Source: Typhlomys cinereus
Lineage: Eukaryota > Chordata > Mammalia > Rodentia > Platacanthomyidae
Direction of reading: 5' to 3'
DNA length: 64,000 nt
Assembly: GCA_023101885.1 (NCBI GenBank)
Contig: JALPQD010000513.1
Location: forward strand, 992,001-1,056,000
Below the pieces are notes generated by a model. That model was not told the DNA's origin and ran no database searches. It worked only from the letters and a program-made list of their open reading frames with translations. Positions 44,441-55,007 of the stretch are shown here, piece after piece. The position numbers and the translations under genes are program-made. Position 1 is the stretch's first letter. Each line of letters begins with the position of its first letter.

Positions 44441-44672
44441 CAGAGGGTACTGTGTGTCCCTGTGGAGGACTAAAGGATAACTTTGGGAGTCATCCTGGAT
44501 TGCTTCTACCTCTTTTTGCTTCGCTCTGGGATTCCCTAGGCTCCGCCTTTCAGAGCTGGAAGTGCAGGTTACTGCCACTTCCACCTGGCATTTTTACGTG
44601 GGATCTGGGGTCCAAATTCAGGTTCTTCTGCTTTCAAGGCAGAGTCTTAACCCCTGAGCCATGTCTCCAGCT
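44392..44672 (-). mobile_element. B2-superfamily SINE, older subfamily
   Basis: (TG)n at 44397-44438, GGGAGTCATCCTGGATTGCT, GCCACTTCCACCTGGCATTT and GAGCCATGTCTCCAGC on the plus strand. Confidence 0.84.
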
Positions 44673-44680
44673 ATATTTTC

Positions 44681-44681
44681 T

Positions 44682-44768
<87 letters not shown>

Positions 44769-45006
44769 CTTTCACTTTTCTTTCTCTCTTCTTTCTTCTT
44801 CTCTTTCTTCTCTTCTTTCCTGCCGTCTTCTTTCTTTCCCTTTCTGTTTTTCTCTCTTTCTTTCTTTCTTTCTTTCCCTCTCTCTCTTTTTCTTTCTTTC
44901 TCTCTTTCTCACTGTTTCTTTTCTTTCTCTCTCTTTCTTTCTCTCTCTCCATTCCTTCCTTCTTTCTTTTCTTTCTTTCTTTCTGTCCCCCTCCTTCTCT
45001 TCCTCC
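44681..45006. repeat. Long polypyrimidine tract, (CTTT)n then irregular CT-rich
   Basis: About 90 bp of near-perfect CTTT repeats followed by more than 200 bp that is almost entirely C/T. The open frames over it are low-complexity artefacts. Confidence 0.95.
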
Positions 45007-45249
45007 TAACATAAAATAAAACCCTTTAGCAGGCACAGGTCATCCTGTGGAGCAGGCAGTTGATATCCAGGACCCAGCGACAAACTCAATGCAACTGTTG
45101 AGTCTCTCTCCCTGATTCCAAAAGGGTGCTCAGTCACCTCACAACACGTATGTTGCAGATGACAGAGTGCTTGTGCCATCCATAAATTCCAGGAATACTT
45201 GTGTGCACTTGCCCAGAGAGTCTGTCCTGCTGGCAACACTTTGGTGGCC

Positions 45250-45462
45250 CCCTGGTCAGCTTGATGGGCTGCACGTAGTTTGTTCATATTGGCTTGAAAG
45301 AGAGCGGTTCTGTTTCTTGACCTTGGTCTGATGTGACCAGCTTCTGCTGCTAGAACTTGCCTGCGATAATGGACTGTGACTTAGACTTGTAAACCAATTC
45401 AACCCTTTCCCCCACTGACTTGTTGGGTCAGGTATTGTCACAGCTTATGGGTAGTAAAGCTA
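45250..45462 (+). mobile_element. ERVL-MaLR LTR 3' part
   Basis: GATGTGACCAGCTTCTGCTG, GATAATGGACTGTGACTTAG, TGTAAACCAATTCAACCCTT and GGTCAGGTATTGTCACAGC follow the order of an ORR1/MT-type LTR end. The preceding 45010-45250 is unassigned. Confidence 0.55.
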
Positions 45463-45479
45463 AAAAAAAAAAAAAAAAA

Positions 45480-45820
45480 AAAAAAAAACTTCTTCAAAAC
45501 TAAAACCAGAACTACTATATGAACCTAGATATATATCAGAAGAACTCCAAGTTAACATATTCAGAGACATTTGTGTATCCATGGTTTTTTCTATGCTCTT
45601 CATAATAGCTAAGATATGGAGCCAGCCTAGATGCTCATCAACAGATGCAGGGATGGAGAAAACGTGGAACACACACAATGGAATCTTAGGCAGCTATACA
45701 GAAAAAAAATCATGACATTTTCAGGGAAAATGAATGCAGCTGTAATAATTACATTAGACAAATAAGTCAAACTCAGGAAGACAAATGACTCATGTTTTCT
45801 CTTATATGTGGAGCCTAGAA

Positions 45821-45830
<10 letters not shown>
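45480..45830 (+). mobile_element. L1 3' fragment
   Basis: GAACCTAGATATATATCAGA, CTCATCAACAGATGCAGGGA, GGAATCTTAGGCAGCTATAC and TGGAGCCTAGAA match the L1 end in order. Confidence 0.65.

Positions 45831-45864
<34 letters not shown>
45824..45864. repeat. (TG)n microsatellite
   Basis: About 20 TG units. A further unclassified-family copy with an (ACTT)n run (46079-46112) follows at 46010-46250. Confidence 0.9.
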
Positions 45865-45867
<3 letters not shown>

Positions 45868-46076
45868 AGACAAAATGATCTCTAATTCATTATGTTGCTT
45901 AGGATGACATTGAACTTCTTTTTCTTCTTTCAGGTATATGTATGGGATTACATGTATGTATATATTTTCATGTGGTGAATGCATGTTTGTATGCAGGTAC
46001 ACATGCAGATGAGTTCCCATGCCTGTAGAGGCCCAAGGGTAATATCAGAAACCATCCCTGATCACTTTCCACTTCA

Positions 46077-46112
<36 letters not shown>

Positions 46113-46254
46113 GAGGCTGTATCTCCAATCAAACCCAGAGTTCATCAATAGGACTAGTCAGGCTAGCTAACTTGTTCTGGAGATTCCTGTGTTCTGTTTT
46201 CTGGGACTGGAATTACAGGCAGGCAACACTCTCTGTACCAACTACTCTAATCAG

Positions 46255-46607
46255 TTGCTGTGAGACACCACGGAGACGCGACTAACTTAAGGGCGAAAAG
46301 GAGATTTATTCAGCTTATGGTTCCAGAGGGGCGATTCAGCCCATTATGGAGGAAGAAGCATGGCTGGCAGAAGCTGGAGGCGGCTTAGGTCACTGCAGCC
46401 ACCATAGAGGCTCTGAACTGCTGCTACAAGCTCAAGAGCAGACTAGCTAACTGAAGCAGGGCAGGTCTACTCGATCTCAAGGCTCACCCCCTGTGACTGC
46501 CTTCCTCCCGCAAGACTCTATCTCCTAAAGATACTACGACCTTCCCAACAACTAAAGATGCCAACGCATGAGCTTGTGGGGGACAACTCACATTTCAAAC
46601 CATGACA
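46255..46607 (-). mobile_element. ERVL-MaLR LTR (3' LTR of a provirus remnant)
   Basis: On the plus strand: AGTTGCTGTGAGACACCACG, AGGAGATTTATTCAGCTTAT, CATTATGGAGGAAGAAGCAT and GGACAACTCACATTTCAAAC. This is the reverse complement of an MaLR-type LTR, and it is directly followed by internal sequence. Confidence 0.65.
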
Positions 46608-47135
46608 CTCCACCCCTGGCTCCTACAGGCTCATTGCCCTCTCGTTATGTAAACCACACTCAGTTGAATTTCAAAAGTCCCATAGACTATGTCAATAGTC
46701 CCAACACAGTCCAAAACTCCAAAGTCCAGATCCTCTTGTAAAATCAAAAGACAAGTTACATACGATGGCACGGAATAAACATTCCCATTCCAAAAAGGAG
46801 AAATGGGGACACATCCAGCAAAGATTGGTGCATAACAAGACTGAAAACCAGCAGGATAAACTCCAAATCCAGCAGATGAACTTCTTGTAATCATATCAGT
46901 TCCAGGGGGCTTCGGTTTCAGCCCGTCAGCACAGCTGCTGGAGAACACGTCACTTTGTTGGGCTGACTCTTCCCGTGGTATACAGCTCTTCTTGGCAAAT
47001 GTCCCATGTTGGTTCTGGCATCTCTAACATCTTCACTTCTCAATAGCAAACAAGGTTTTAATTCCACAGCACAAAATGCCCTCCTTAGGCCTCTCTGCAT
47101 GCTTCCTGTTACATACTGCAGGCTCAGCATGTTAA
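46608..47135 (-). mobile_element. MaLR internal region fragment
   Basis: Blocks such as AGTCCCATAGACTATGTCAA, TCTTGTAAAATCAAAAGACA, CATTCCAAAAAGGAGAAATG and CTCCAAATCCAGCAGATGAA follow the order of MaLR internal sequence in antisense. No retroviral open frame survives. Confidence 0.6.
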
Positions 47136-47394
47136 GTGGAATGTGGGTATTTGAGCTCTAGTTGCTTTGCTTGTGTGGAAAGTGCATTAAGCACTAAGTC
47201 ATCTTCGCCAGCCCAACCTTAAGTTTCTGATACTTCTGCCTCCACTTCCCAACATCTGGGTCAACAGGGGTGTAATACTACTTTCAGTTTATCAAGTACT
47301 AGGGATTGAACCTACAACTTCACGCTTGCTAGGTAAGCCCTTTACCAACTGAGTTACATCACCAGCCCTATATATGTGTATTCATTCATTCATT

Positions 47395-47395
<1 letters not shown>

Positions 47396-47427
<32 letters not shown>

Positions 47428-47575
47428 AGAGAGCACTGTGTGCCCTTGTGAAGAACTTCAGGAATCATCCTGGATTGCTTCTACCTCCTTTTTGCTTAAC
47501 TCTGTGATTTCCCGGGTCCCCCCCCCCCCCAGGACTGAAAGTATATACTGCCGCCATTCCCACCTGGCATTTTTT
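47396..47575 (-). mobile_element. B2-superfamily SINE, older, truncated by its neighbour
   Basis: (TG)n, GGAATCATCCTGGATTGCTT and poly-C at 47517-47530, ending at CCACCTGGCATTTT. Its head half is missing. Confidence 0.72.
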
Positions 47576-47631
47576 AAAATATCATTTTAGTTATTATTTA
47601 TTACTTACTTATTTATTTATTTATTTATTTA

Positions 47632-47635
<4 letters not shown>

Positions 47636-47676
<41 letters not shown>

Positions 47677-47888
47677 CATAGGGCACTGTGTCATTGTGAG
47701 GACCAAGAGTGACTTTGAGAATCATCCTGGATTGTTTCTATTTCTTTCTTATTTCACTCTGGGTTTTCCCAGGCTCTGCCCACCAGGGCCTGAAGTGCAG
47801 GTGGCCCCTGCTTCTACCTGGGATCTGAACTACAGACATTCTGCTTTCGAGACAGAGTCTTAACCCCTAAGCCATCTCTCTAAACCCA
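47636..47888 (-). mobile_element. B2-superfamily SINE, older subfamily
   Basis: (TG)n, GAGAATCATCCTGGATTGTT and GCCATCTCTCTAAACCC on the plus strand. It sits directly beside the truncated copy. Confidence 0.78.
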
Positions 47889-47899
47889 CATGTGCATTT

Positions 47900-48165
47900 A
47901 TATGTGTGTAAAGCAGTCAGAAAATTACAAAGGGAATCATAACAGGAAAAGAAGAAATTTTTAAGGGAGGTGGGAGAAGAGAGGGGAAGAAAGTTAACTA
48001 GCCAGAGGGGGACGGGACACAGCTGAAGGACAGTGGGAGAAGGAAAGTGCTGAGAACGAAGTTCAATGACACATATATGTGTCACACACACATATGCAAT
48101 GCTATGATGAAATCCATTGCTTGTACTTGTACACTAACCAAAAACTAATTTAAAAAAAAATACAC
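47900..48165 (+). mobile_element. L1 3' UTR end
   Basis: A purine-rich tract (AAGGGAGGTGGGAGAAGAGA), then ATGATGAAATCCATTGCTTG and an A-rich end, as in rodent L1 3' termini. A diverged antisense B1 follows (48175-48275). Confidence 0.6.
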
Positions 48166-48280
48166 CAATGCCAAATTTTGTTTTGAGATGGGTTTCATGT
48201 AGCTCAGGCTAGCCTCAGCTCACCATGTAGTGGAAAATGACCTTCCGAGTTCTTGGATAACAACATGTAATCCCAGAGCG

Positions 48281-48640
48281 TCGTGGTTTGAAATGTGAAT
48301 TGTCCTCCATAGGTTCGCGTATTTGAATCTTAAGCTGTTTGAGAAAATCATGGGACCTTTAGAAGGTGGAGCCTTGCGGGAGGAAGGCAGTCACAGAGGG
48401 TGGACCATGAAGCTGATTAGTGACACCCTGCTTCTGGGAGAGGTCTGCCCTTGCAGTTGGAAGTTTTGCAGTTCTCAGCCTCCAAGATGGACATGACTCA
48501 GGCTGCTTCTAACTTCTGCAGCCAGTCGTGCTTTTCTGCCATAATATCTTCACTCTGGAACTGAAAGCTGAGTAAATCTTTCTCCCTTAAATTGCTTGAG
48601 TTTGAGTGTTTTCTCACAGCAACAGAGTAATTGCTACACA
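48281..48640 (+). mobile_element. ERVL-MaLR solo LTR (ORR1-like)
   Basis: GTGGTTTGAAATGTGAATTG, CTTTAGAAGGTGGAGCCTTG, TGAAAGCTGAGTAAATCTTT and CAGCAACAGAGTAATTGCTA are the start, body, poly(A) region and end of the LTR in order. Confidence 0.75.
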
Positions 48641-48959
48641 TAGACAGAAATGTGCCGACATGCCTATTTTATACAGTGCTGGATATTAGACCTAGGGCTT
48701 TATCCATGCTATGTAGGTGCTCTTCCAAGTGAGCTATGTCCTGAGCCCCACCAATACCAAGTTAGTAATCAAATTTATGTAAGGATAAAGGACAATGGTG
48801 GTTGCCAGGACCTGGGAGGAGGAGAGAGCTGTTACAGTCTAATAGATTCAGTTTCAGTCGGGGGCTGTGGAAAAGTTGGGTGGTGTTGGTGATGGTTACA
48901 CAACACTGTTAATGTATTTCATGTCACTGAATTATACATTTACAAAATAGTTATGCTGT

Positions 48960-49110
48960 GAACTGGGGAGATGGCTCAGCAGACAGGAGAGCTTGTTATG
49001 CAAACCTGACGACCTGAGTTTGGATCCTGGAAACCCAGATGTGTCTGTAACCTCAGCACTCCTGCAACAGTTCTGCCACTGGCCTAGCATAATTCTATTT
49101 CCTTCCATCT
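48960..49110 (+). mobile_element. B3-type SINE, diverged
   Basis: AACTGGGGAGATGGCTCAGC head and GAGTTTGGATCCTGGAAACC. Confidence 0.65.
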
Positions 49111-49539
49111 CTAGGCAGAGCACCTAGAGGCAAGGGCCTGGCCTGGATTATGACCAATACATCTCAATGTTCTGGCCAGTACACATCTAGCACTGATAAC
49201 TGCCCCTCTAATGTGGCTGCCCAAAGTGCAGGGGTTCAGGGCAGGAGCAGAGCGTACACAGGGGTACTGACTATGCTGTGGTCCCTTGAGAACTTGCAAC
49301 TAATCAGACTTTTTTTAAAGGGCTTCATGTAGTTTGGGCTGGCCTCGAAAGCACCGTGTAGAAGAGTAGAAGCTTGATGAGCGTGAACTACTTACTAAGT
49401 GCTGGACTTACCAGGATGTGCCACCAAGCCCTGCTTAACTAACACTTCCATGTGCTAGTTCAAGCAATGGTTCTCTATCATGAACCTTAACTTGCAGGCG
49501 AGGTAACTAGAGCTAACTAGGTCAGGGAGATGGTCTAAA

Positions 49540-50230
49540 GATAAAGAGCGAGCCGCTCACCAAGCCAGAAGGCAGTACACACCTCAGCACATCCCAGACT
49601 GGATGGAACAGGACCAGTCTGCCGCTCCCAATTCTTCCAGCTCTGAGTAAGCCCTCCCGTGACCACCAGGGGGAGCCAGGTGCCCGTTCGTGGAGCGGAT
49701 GGGTGCAGGCTTTGGGGTGACCGGGAATGTTCTTCTGAGAAGGCCCAGTGGGACCGGAGCGGCCCCCAGCCGTTAAGCTCCAGAGTCTTGGTAGTGTGTG
49801 GAGCTGGGGGAAGTATTATTGTAAGAGGGCCAGAGTTGGGGAGCGTTTGCGGCTGGAGGGAGGGAGGAGGAGCCCGGGGCATTCTGTGGCTCCCGGCCCT
49901 GCCTCGCCTGGCCCTGTGCGGGGCAAGGACAGAGCTGGGGAGAGGGAGGGCTCGCTGGAGGGTTAGCGCGGGGCTCCACCTCCGTTCTCCCCAGAAATGC
50001 TCTAGTCTTGGAATAGACCGGACATTCCGAAGTCTCTGGCAAAGAAACCAGGAAATCAGACCTGGAGAGCAGCCTGCCTGCAGCCCTGGCCCGTTCTGAA
50101 GCCCGCCCTGGCCCCAGGACTTCCCGGAAAAACCCTGCTGCGCTGGAAGCCATGATGTCACATCTCTGGCCCACACTTCCCTCGGTGCATGAGCCTGCAT
50201 CCATGGGCTGCTGGGCCTGGACAATTAGGA
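49540..50230. other. GC-rich, SINE-free intergenic island
   Basis: About 690 bp of unique, GC-rich sequence with moderate CpG and a CTCF-type motif. Overlapping open frames on both strands (up to 229 codons on the minus strand) reflect GC content, and none resembles a known protein. A candidate regulatory element. Confidence 0.5.
49663..49677 (+). promoter_or_regulatory. CTCF-type motif
   Basis: CCACCAGGGGGAGCC fits the CTCF core (CCACYAGRKGGCRS-like) closely, in unique sequence between MAP7D1 and THRAP3. Confidence 0.6.
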
Positions 50231-50254
50231 ATCATCTTTGACACCCCCTTCGCC

Positions 50255-50260
50255 TTTATT

Positions 50261-50301
<41 letters not shown>

Positions 50302-50395
50302 ATCAGAGAACAACGTTTGGAAGTTGGTTCTTTCCTTCCATCATGTGAACTCAGGTCCCAAGCATGGCGCACCTTTACCAGTTAGAAAAAGAGAA
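50255..50395 (-). mobile_element. B3-type SINE remnant with (GA)n
   Basis: (GA)n at 50266-50300, then CAGAGAACAACGTTTGGAAG and TTCCATCATGTGAACTCAGG, a minus-strand B3. A plus-strand B3 fragment follows at 50432-50575. Confidence 0.6.
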
Positions 50396-51107
50396 GACAG
50401 AGGTTCACTGAGAATAACAGTCATCATTAGAGTAACTGGGCGGGTAGATCAGTGGCAAGGTGCCTGCTTGTAAACCTGGTGACCAGAGTTTTTCCCGGAA
50501 ACCCTTATGATGGAAGGAGAGACTGACACATGAAAGTGTGTGTGCTTTCTCTCTTTCAAAATAGATACATAAGACCGAGAGCTTTGTGGGCCATGGTTTG
50601 GCCTAACAGTGGCAGGGCACTCGTACAGGACTGATTGCTTGAAGTAGGAGGAGGTGACCACCAGGCTCATAGGCTGCAGAATGGCGGGAAGAATCTGCAG
50701 AAAGGCCCACAGGACAAAGGGAGGTCTAACTTTATTATGTAGTCTTTCCGGTATGGAAGGAAATTTTGCATCATGTGACATAAGTATGTGCCTGGGGTCA
50801 GGTAGCTATTGACCTGGACAGTAGGGGAAGGAGGAAGGAACCCTCAGAGGAGTGAGGTTTGGTTTCTGTGAGATGCAGCCACAGGGGCTTTGACCTAACA
50901 ACCAGCTGAGCCGTCTCTCCAGCCTTTTTGACTTCCTGTGACCAAGGCGGTTTTGTGCTAGACTTCCACCAGTCACTGGGCTAGACGCCCCTCCCCGTTC
51001 CCCAGGAGTGACATACTTTCTGAAGCCCCGCCGTCACTCCCTGATACCTTCCCCAGGTGATGGTCTTGATGTTCTGAAACTTTTTTAGTAGCTTCCCAGT
51101 GCTTTGT

Positions 51108-51238
51108 TATTTTGTTTTTTTTCGAGACAGGGTCTGGATAAATAGTTAAGGCTAGCTCAAATTAACCATCCTCCTGCCTCAGACTCCCAAGTGCTGGGAT
51201 CATGGGATTTCCAGCATGCGCCACGTGGGTCTCTGAGC
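51108..51238 (-). mobile_element. B1 SINE
   Basis: Reverse-complement B1: TTCGAGACAGGGTCTGGATA, CCTCCTGCCTCAGACTCCCA and GTGCTGGGATCATGGG. Confidence 0.7.
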
Positions 51239-51254
51239 ACACTTGCAATAAACA

Positions 51255-51445
51255 CCAGGCTCCTAGATGGTGCATTTCCTGCATGATCTGGTCCTCTCTC
51301 TGGCACCATTCTCTCCTCTAAGCTCCAGCTACACAGATCACACTGATCACAGGGCTTTTGCGCATGCTGTTTCCAACACCTGGAATCCGCACCTTTGCTC
51401 TAACTCCTACTCCTTCTGCTTTCAGCCCCAGCATTGTGTTCCTAG
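51255..51445 (+). mobile_element. L2 relic
   Basis: CATGATCTGGTCCTCTCTCT, GGGCTTTTGCGCATGCTGTT and CCAACACCTGGAATCCGCAC match the conserved L2 3' region. Confidence 0.6.
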
Positions 51446-51504
51446 AGATGCCGTCAACTGGTCCCTTGACAGTGTCGATTTTTGGTCATTGAAAAAAGTC
51501 CCCA

Positions 51505-51755
51505 AGGTTGGTGAGATGGCTCAGTGAGCAAAGGCTCCCAAGAGCAAGCCTGGCGATCTGAATTTGGTCCCCAGAGCCCACGTGATGGAAGGAGAGAACC
51601 AAATTCAGCAACTTGTCCCCTGACCTCTACATGTGGATCATGATGTGTGTGCCCGGGCACAGAGTGCGAATGTGCACACATTCATGCAATACATGAACAC
51701 AAAAACATCTCCAGCAACAAGAAAATCTTTAAAAAGCTAAAGAGAAAAAAAAAAA
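51505..51755 (+). mobile_element. B3 SINE
   Basis: GGTTGGTGAGATGGCTCAGT head, GAATTTGGTCCCCAGAGCCC, CAACTTGTCCCCTGACCTCT and oligo-A tail. Confidence 0.8.
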
Positions 51756-51829
51756 AAAGTATTATACCTCTGTGTCTGACACATAGTAAAGCTCAGCAAC
51801 TGCTTATTTTCTTTACCATGTGTGTTGTG

Positions 51830-52115
51830 TATGTGCTGTGGGGTGCAAGTGTGTGTACACATATGGGAGCCAGAGGACAACCTTGGATGTCTTAATTAGG
51901 AAGCCTACCCACCTCTTTCGAGACAAGGTCTCGATGAAGCTCATCGGTTAGGTTAGACTGGCTAGTCAGGGAGCCCGCAGGATCCTCCTGTTCTACTTCC
52001 CCAGCGCTGGGATTGACAAGCACAAAGCACAGCGCCTGGCGTCTTACATAGGTGCGGAAGACAGGTCTTCATGCTAGAACAGCAAATGCTTTAGTGATGG
52101 AGCCATCCAGCCCTT
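51830..52115 (-). repeat. Unclassified interspersed repeat (family of 30055)
   Basis: GGGAGCCAGAGGACAACCTT, GAGACAAGGTCTCGATGAAG and CCAGCGCTGGGATTGACAAG, ending GAGCCATCCAGCCC. Confidence 0.5.
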
Positions 52116-52149
52116 CGACGACTGTTTCTTGACTAAATACATGTGTTAC

Positions 52150-52480
52150 TCACTTCTTCCCCTTCATCTCTGTCTCTCAAGACCAGGCCTCCAGTATTTC
52201 TTGTCTAGACTTTGGCAATCACTGGCTCCCTGGTTTATAATTGAGTTCCTATCAATAAGTCTCCCGCTTGGCAGTCAGATGGTCTAATGAACTGCCTGTC
52301 TGATCATGTTACCATCCCTACCCCATTTAGTAACTAACCTTTGGTGGGGAGCTCCTGACCATGGCTTTACAAGGTTTTGCCTGGTGTGGCTTCCCTCATG
52401 CCACGCTCCACCTGCGTGGACCTTTCTTAATTCAACAAATAGTTAGTGCCTGTTCTACCAGTCACTGGGGCTATTTTGAT
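52150..52480 (+). mobile_element. L2 relic
   Basis: GACCATGGCTTTACAAGGTT, GCCTGGTGTGGCTTCCCTCA and the order of the surrounding blocks suggest an L2 fragment. A second piece lies at about 53060-53260 (CCATCCTTCAGGTCAAGGTC). Confidence 0.5.
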
Positions 52481-53269
52481 GAGCAAAAATCCAAACTCCT
52501 TTAGATCTGCTTTCCTCCAGTCCTGTGGATTCTTGATGACAACTCCTTCGTTTCTCTTGTCTGCAAAATTGCTCTCTTCATTCTGTCTTCCTAACCTCAC
52601 CTAGCTAACACCCACTCACCCACCAGTCCTCAGCCAAATAGTTTATTTGGGGACACCTTAACTCCCCTGGGCCTGGACTTGTACTCCAGGCGACAGGTTT
52701 CTGTGACCCCTGCTCTCCACCACACTGGTCAGGCTTCATTTTCTCATTGGCTCGTGTTCCCTGTCTGCTCGTGCAACCCCCTCTAGAGACTGTGAGGTTC
52801 TGAGTTTGGTTTTTGCTCACCACGGCATCCCTCTGGGGTTTGTACAACTTATCGGCCGAACAGACGAGTGAGTAAATGGTTCCGTGGGAGTGTTCGCAAG
52901 GCACTGCCTTCAGGGAGATGTTGGCAGCTCGAGTGTGCCCACAAACTGGCGGCTGAGCTGGGGTGGGCCACCAAGGAGAGGGCATCCCCATCCCTGATGG
53001 GCCCCTAACTTGGCCCCTGTCAAGCTTTCCCGGCCTCTATCGCTACTCTCTGGAACACTGTTCACAGCACCCCCACACGCAGCTCCTGATCACACCATGA
53101 AGCCCTCACATGGAGACAGCCACCTGCATGCCACTCCTTGCATTTCACTTTTGTGCCCCATCCCCCATCCTTCAGGTCAAGGTCACGTGTTGCTTCTTTA
53201 CAGGAAGTTTTCCCTGAGTGGGTCTCCCCATTATTGCCCAATCTTTAGCCAACTTCATTTCTCTTTCCC

Positions 53270-53395
53270 CATCTGTCTCTTTTTGAGACAGTGTCTTGCT
53301 CTGCGTGTCAGACTTACTGTGAACTCTTCCTCTCTTGCTTGAGCTTCCCAAGTGCTGGGATTACAGGCTTATGCCAACACGCCCAGAGCTCATTT
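53270..53395 (-). mobile_element. B1 SINE
   Basis: Reverse-complement B1: TTTTTGAGACAGTGTCTTGC, AAGTGCTGGGATTACAGGCT and GCCAACACGCCCAG. Confidence 0.75.
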
Positions 53396-53512
53396 CCTTC
53401 TGTTTCTCTCAAAGGAAATGTATTTATATGTTTGTTTACTGTCTTTGTTCCCAGACAAGTTAAAAGGTTTTGGCCAGAAAATCCAACTTGCATTGGCTTT
53501 AAAAATAGGGGC

Positions 53513-53775
53513 GTGCTGGGGAGATGGCTCAGGAATTAAACCCTTTGCCTTGCAAGGAAAAGGACCCGAGTTAGCACCCCCAGATCCCGTGTGAACATGC
53601 CAGGCCAGTAGATGGTGGTCTGCACTTCTGGCCCTGAAGGCAGAGCCCGGGAACTCCCAGAGCAAAGCACTAAGGAGGAAGAGCAATCCAGGATGATTCC
53701 TGATGTCGCCCTTGGCCTCCACAAGCGCACACTCAAGTGCCCTCTTGCACGAACACACATGCAAGCACAAGGCGA
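53513..53775 (+). mobile_element. B2-superfamily SINE, older subfamily
   Basis: GTGCTGGGGAGATGGCTCAG head, GAGCAATCCAGGATGATTCC and CGCCCTTGGCCTCCACAAGC. Confidence 0.8.
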
Positions 53776-53879
53776 CAGAAAATGGTAGAGCACTTGCCTA
53801 GAACGCACAAGACTAGACTCAATAGTCAGTACTGACTGCAAAACTGCAACTACAACCAACTAACTAACTAACTAAAATA

Positions 53880-54755
53880 AAATAGCACGCGAGGACCTAA
53901 GTTCTCATCTTAAAGCTCAGCCTATCCTTGACGCTGGCTTTGTCCTCAAGGTGCTTAGCAGAGTGATACAGCAATCCCAAGCATGGCAGTGGGTTTTCAT
54001 ATCAAGCAAGCAGGGTTTTCTCCTCATCGTGGGTACTAACCACAACAGAGGGATGAACAAGCATAACACTTAGCAATTTAAAACATTATCTCACAGTATC
54101 TCAGGGTAAGAAACCCAGGATGGATGGGTTAAACGGGTTGATTTTCACTATGGGTTTTTCATGAGGTGATGGCCACACTGCCGCCCAGGTCTGAAGTCAT
54201 CTGAAGGTTGGACTAGGGGTGCTGGATCTGCTTCTACACTTATTCTCAAAGTCGTTGGCAGGAAGGTTCAGTCTCTGGCTTCAGGAGTCTCTTATAAGGC
54301 TGCTTATAATCCGCCTCTTACTTCCTCCAACATGAATAACCCAAGAGCAATAGAGCAACTGAGACCGAGGTCTCTAAGGTCATGCACTCAATCCCTTGTA
54401 TAGTAAGGTAAGGGATTATATAACTGGGGGACACTGAGAAGTCATTTAGAGGGTCTCTGTCAGTGTCTCCTTTCAGACATGAGGCACCCTTTCTGGGAAG
54501 CCATCAGAAGGCTTCTCTTCAAATCTGTTGGCTAGAATTGTGTCATATGGTCATGTCTAAACCAATCACTCATGAGAGAGTTGGGATGTCACTTTTGGCT
54601 CTCAGCACAATAATGATTCGATGCTCTGGGGCTAAGACCACCTCTGCTGAAGCACAGGGTGGTGCTAGGAGGAACCCAGCGAGATCAGAGCTGTGGAGAA
54701 TGAGAAAGAGGCAGCTAAGAAAGATGGATGCTAAGAAGGCAGCACAGTATCTGTG
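53880..54755. other. Intergenic region downstream of MAP7D1, no clear features
   Basis: Apparently unique sequence. The 97-codon open frame at 54463-54756 resembles nothing I know. Confidence 0.4.
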
Positions 54756-54759
54756 ATGC

Positions 54760-54870
54760 TCACTGCTAGACTAGAAACCCCACAAGGACAAAGCCTAGTT
54801 TGCTTTCTCTAGTGTGCAGTCTAGTGCTTGTAGAAAGTAGATGGAACAATATTGTTGAATGAATGAACAT
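54760..54870 (+). mobile_element. L2/MIR-class 3' end relic
   Basis: CTAGACTAGAAACCCCACAA, then TCTAGTGCTTGTAGAAAGTA and TTGTTGAATGAATGAAC match the ancient mammalian repeat 3' terminus. Confidence 0.6.
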
Positions 54871-55007
54871 TTCATGCCTAAACCGGAAGATCATATGGCA
54901 GGGAGCCTAGGACTGGAAGATATCCCAAATCCCTGGGCTCCTTCAGTTCTTAGAACCCAGGGTACCCATTCCCACCCTCACCCTCAGCTCCAAAGACACA
55001 AAGGGTT

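Noticed and set aside
44395..45009. 204-codon frame rich in Ser/Phe/Leu
   Set aside because: Runs through a SINE and a CTTT-derived pyrimidine tract; a low-complexity artefact.
49535..50224. 229-codon minus-strand frame
   Set aside because: GC-rich island with long open frames on both strands; no protein similarity that I recognise and no exon signals.
54463..54756. 97-codon frame as a possible small gene
   Set aside because: No similarity, no exon signals, and it ends next to an L2/MIR relic.
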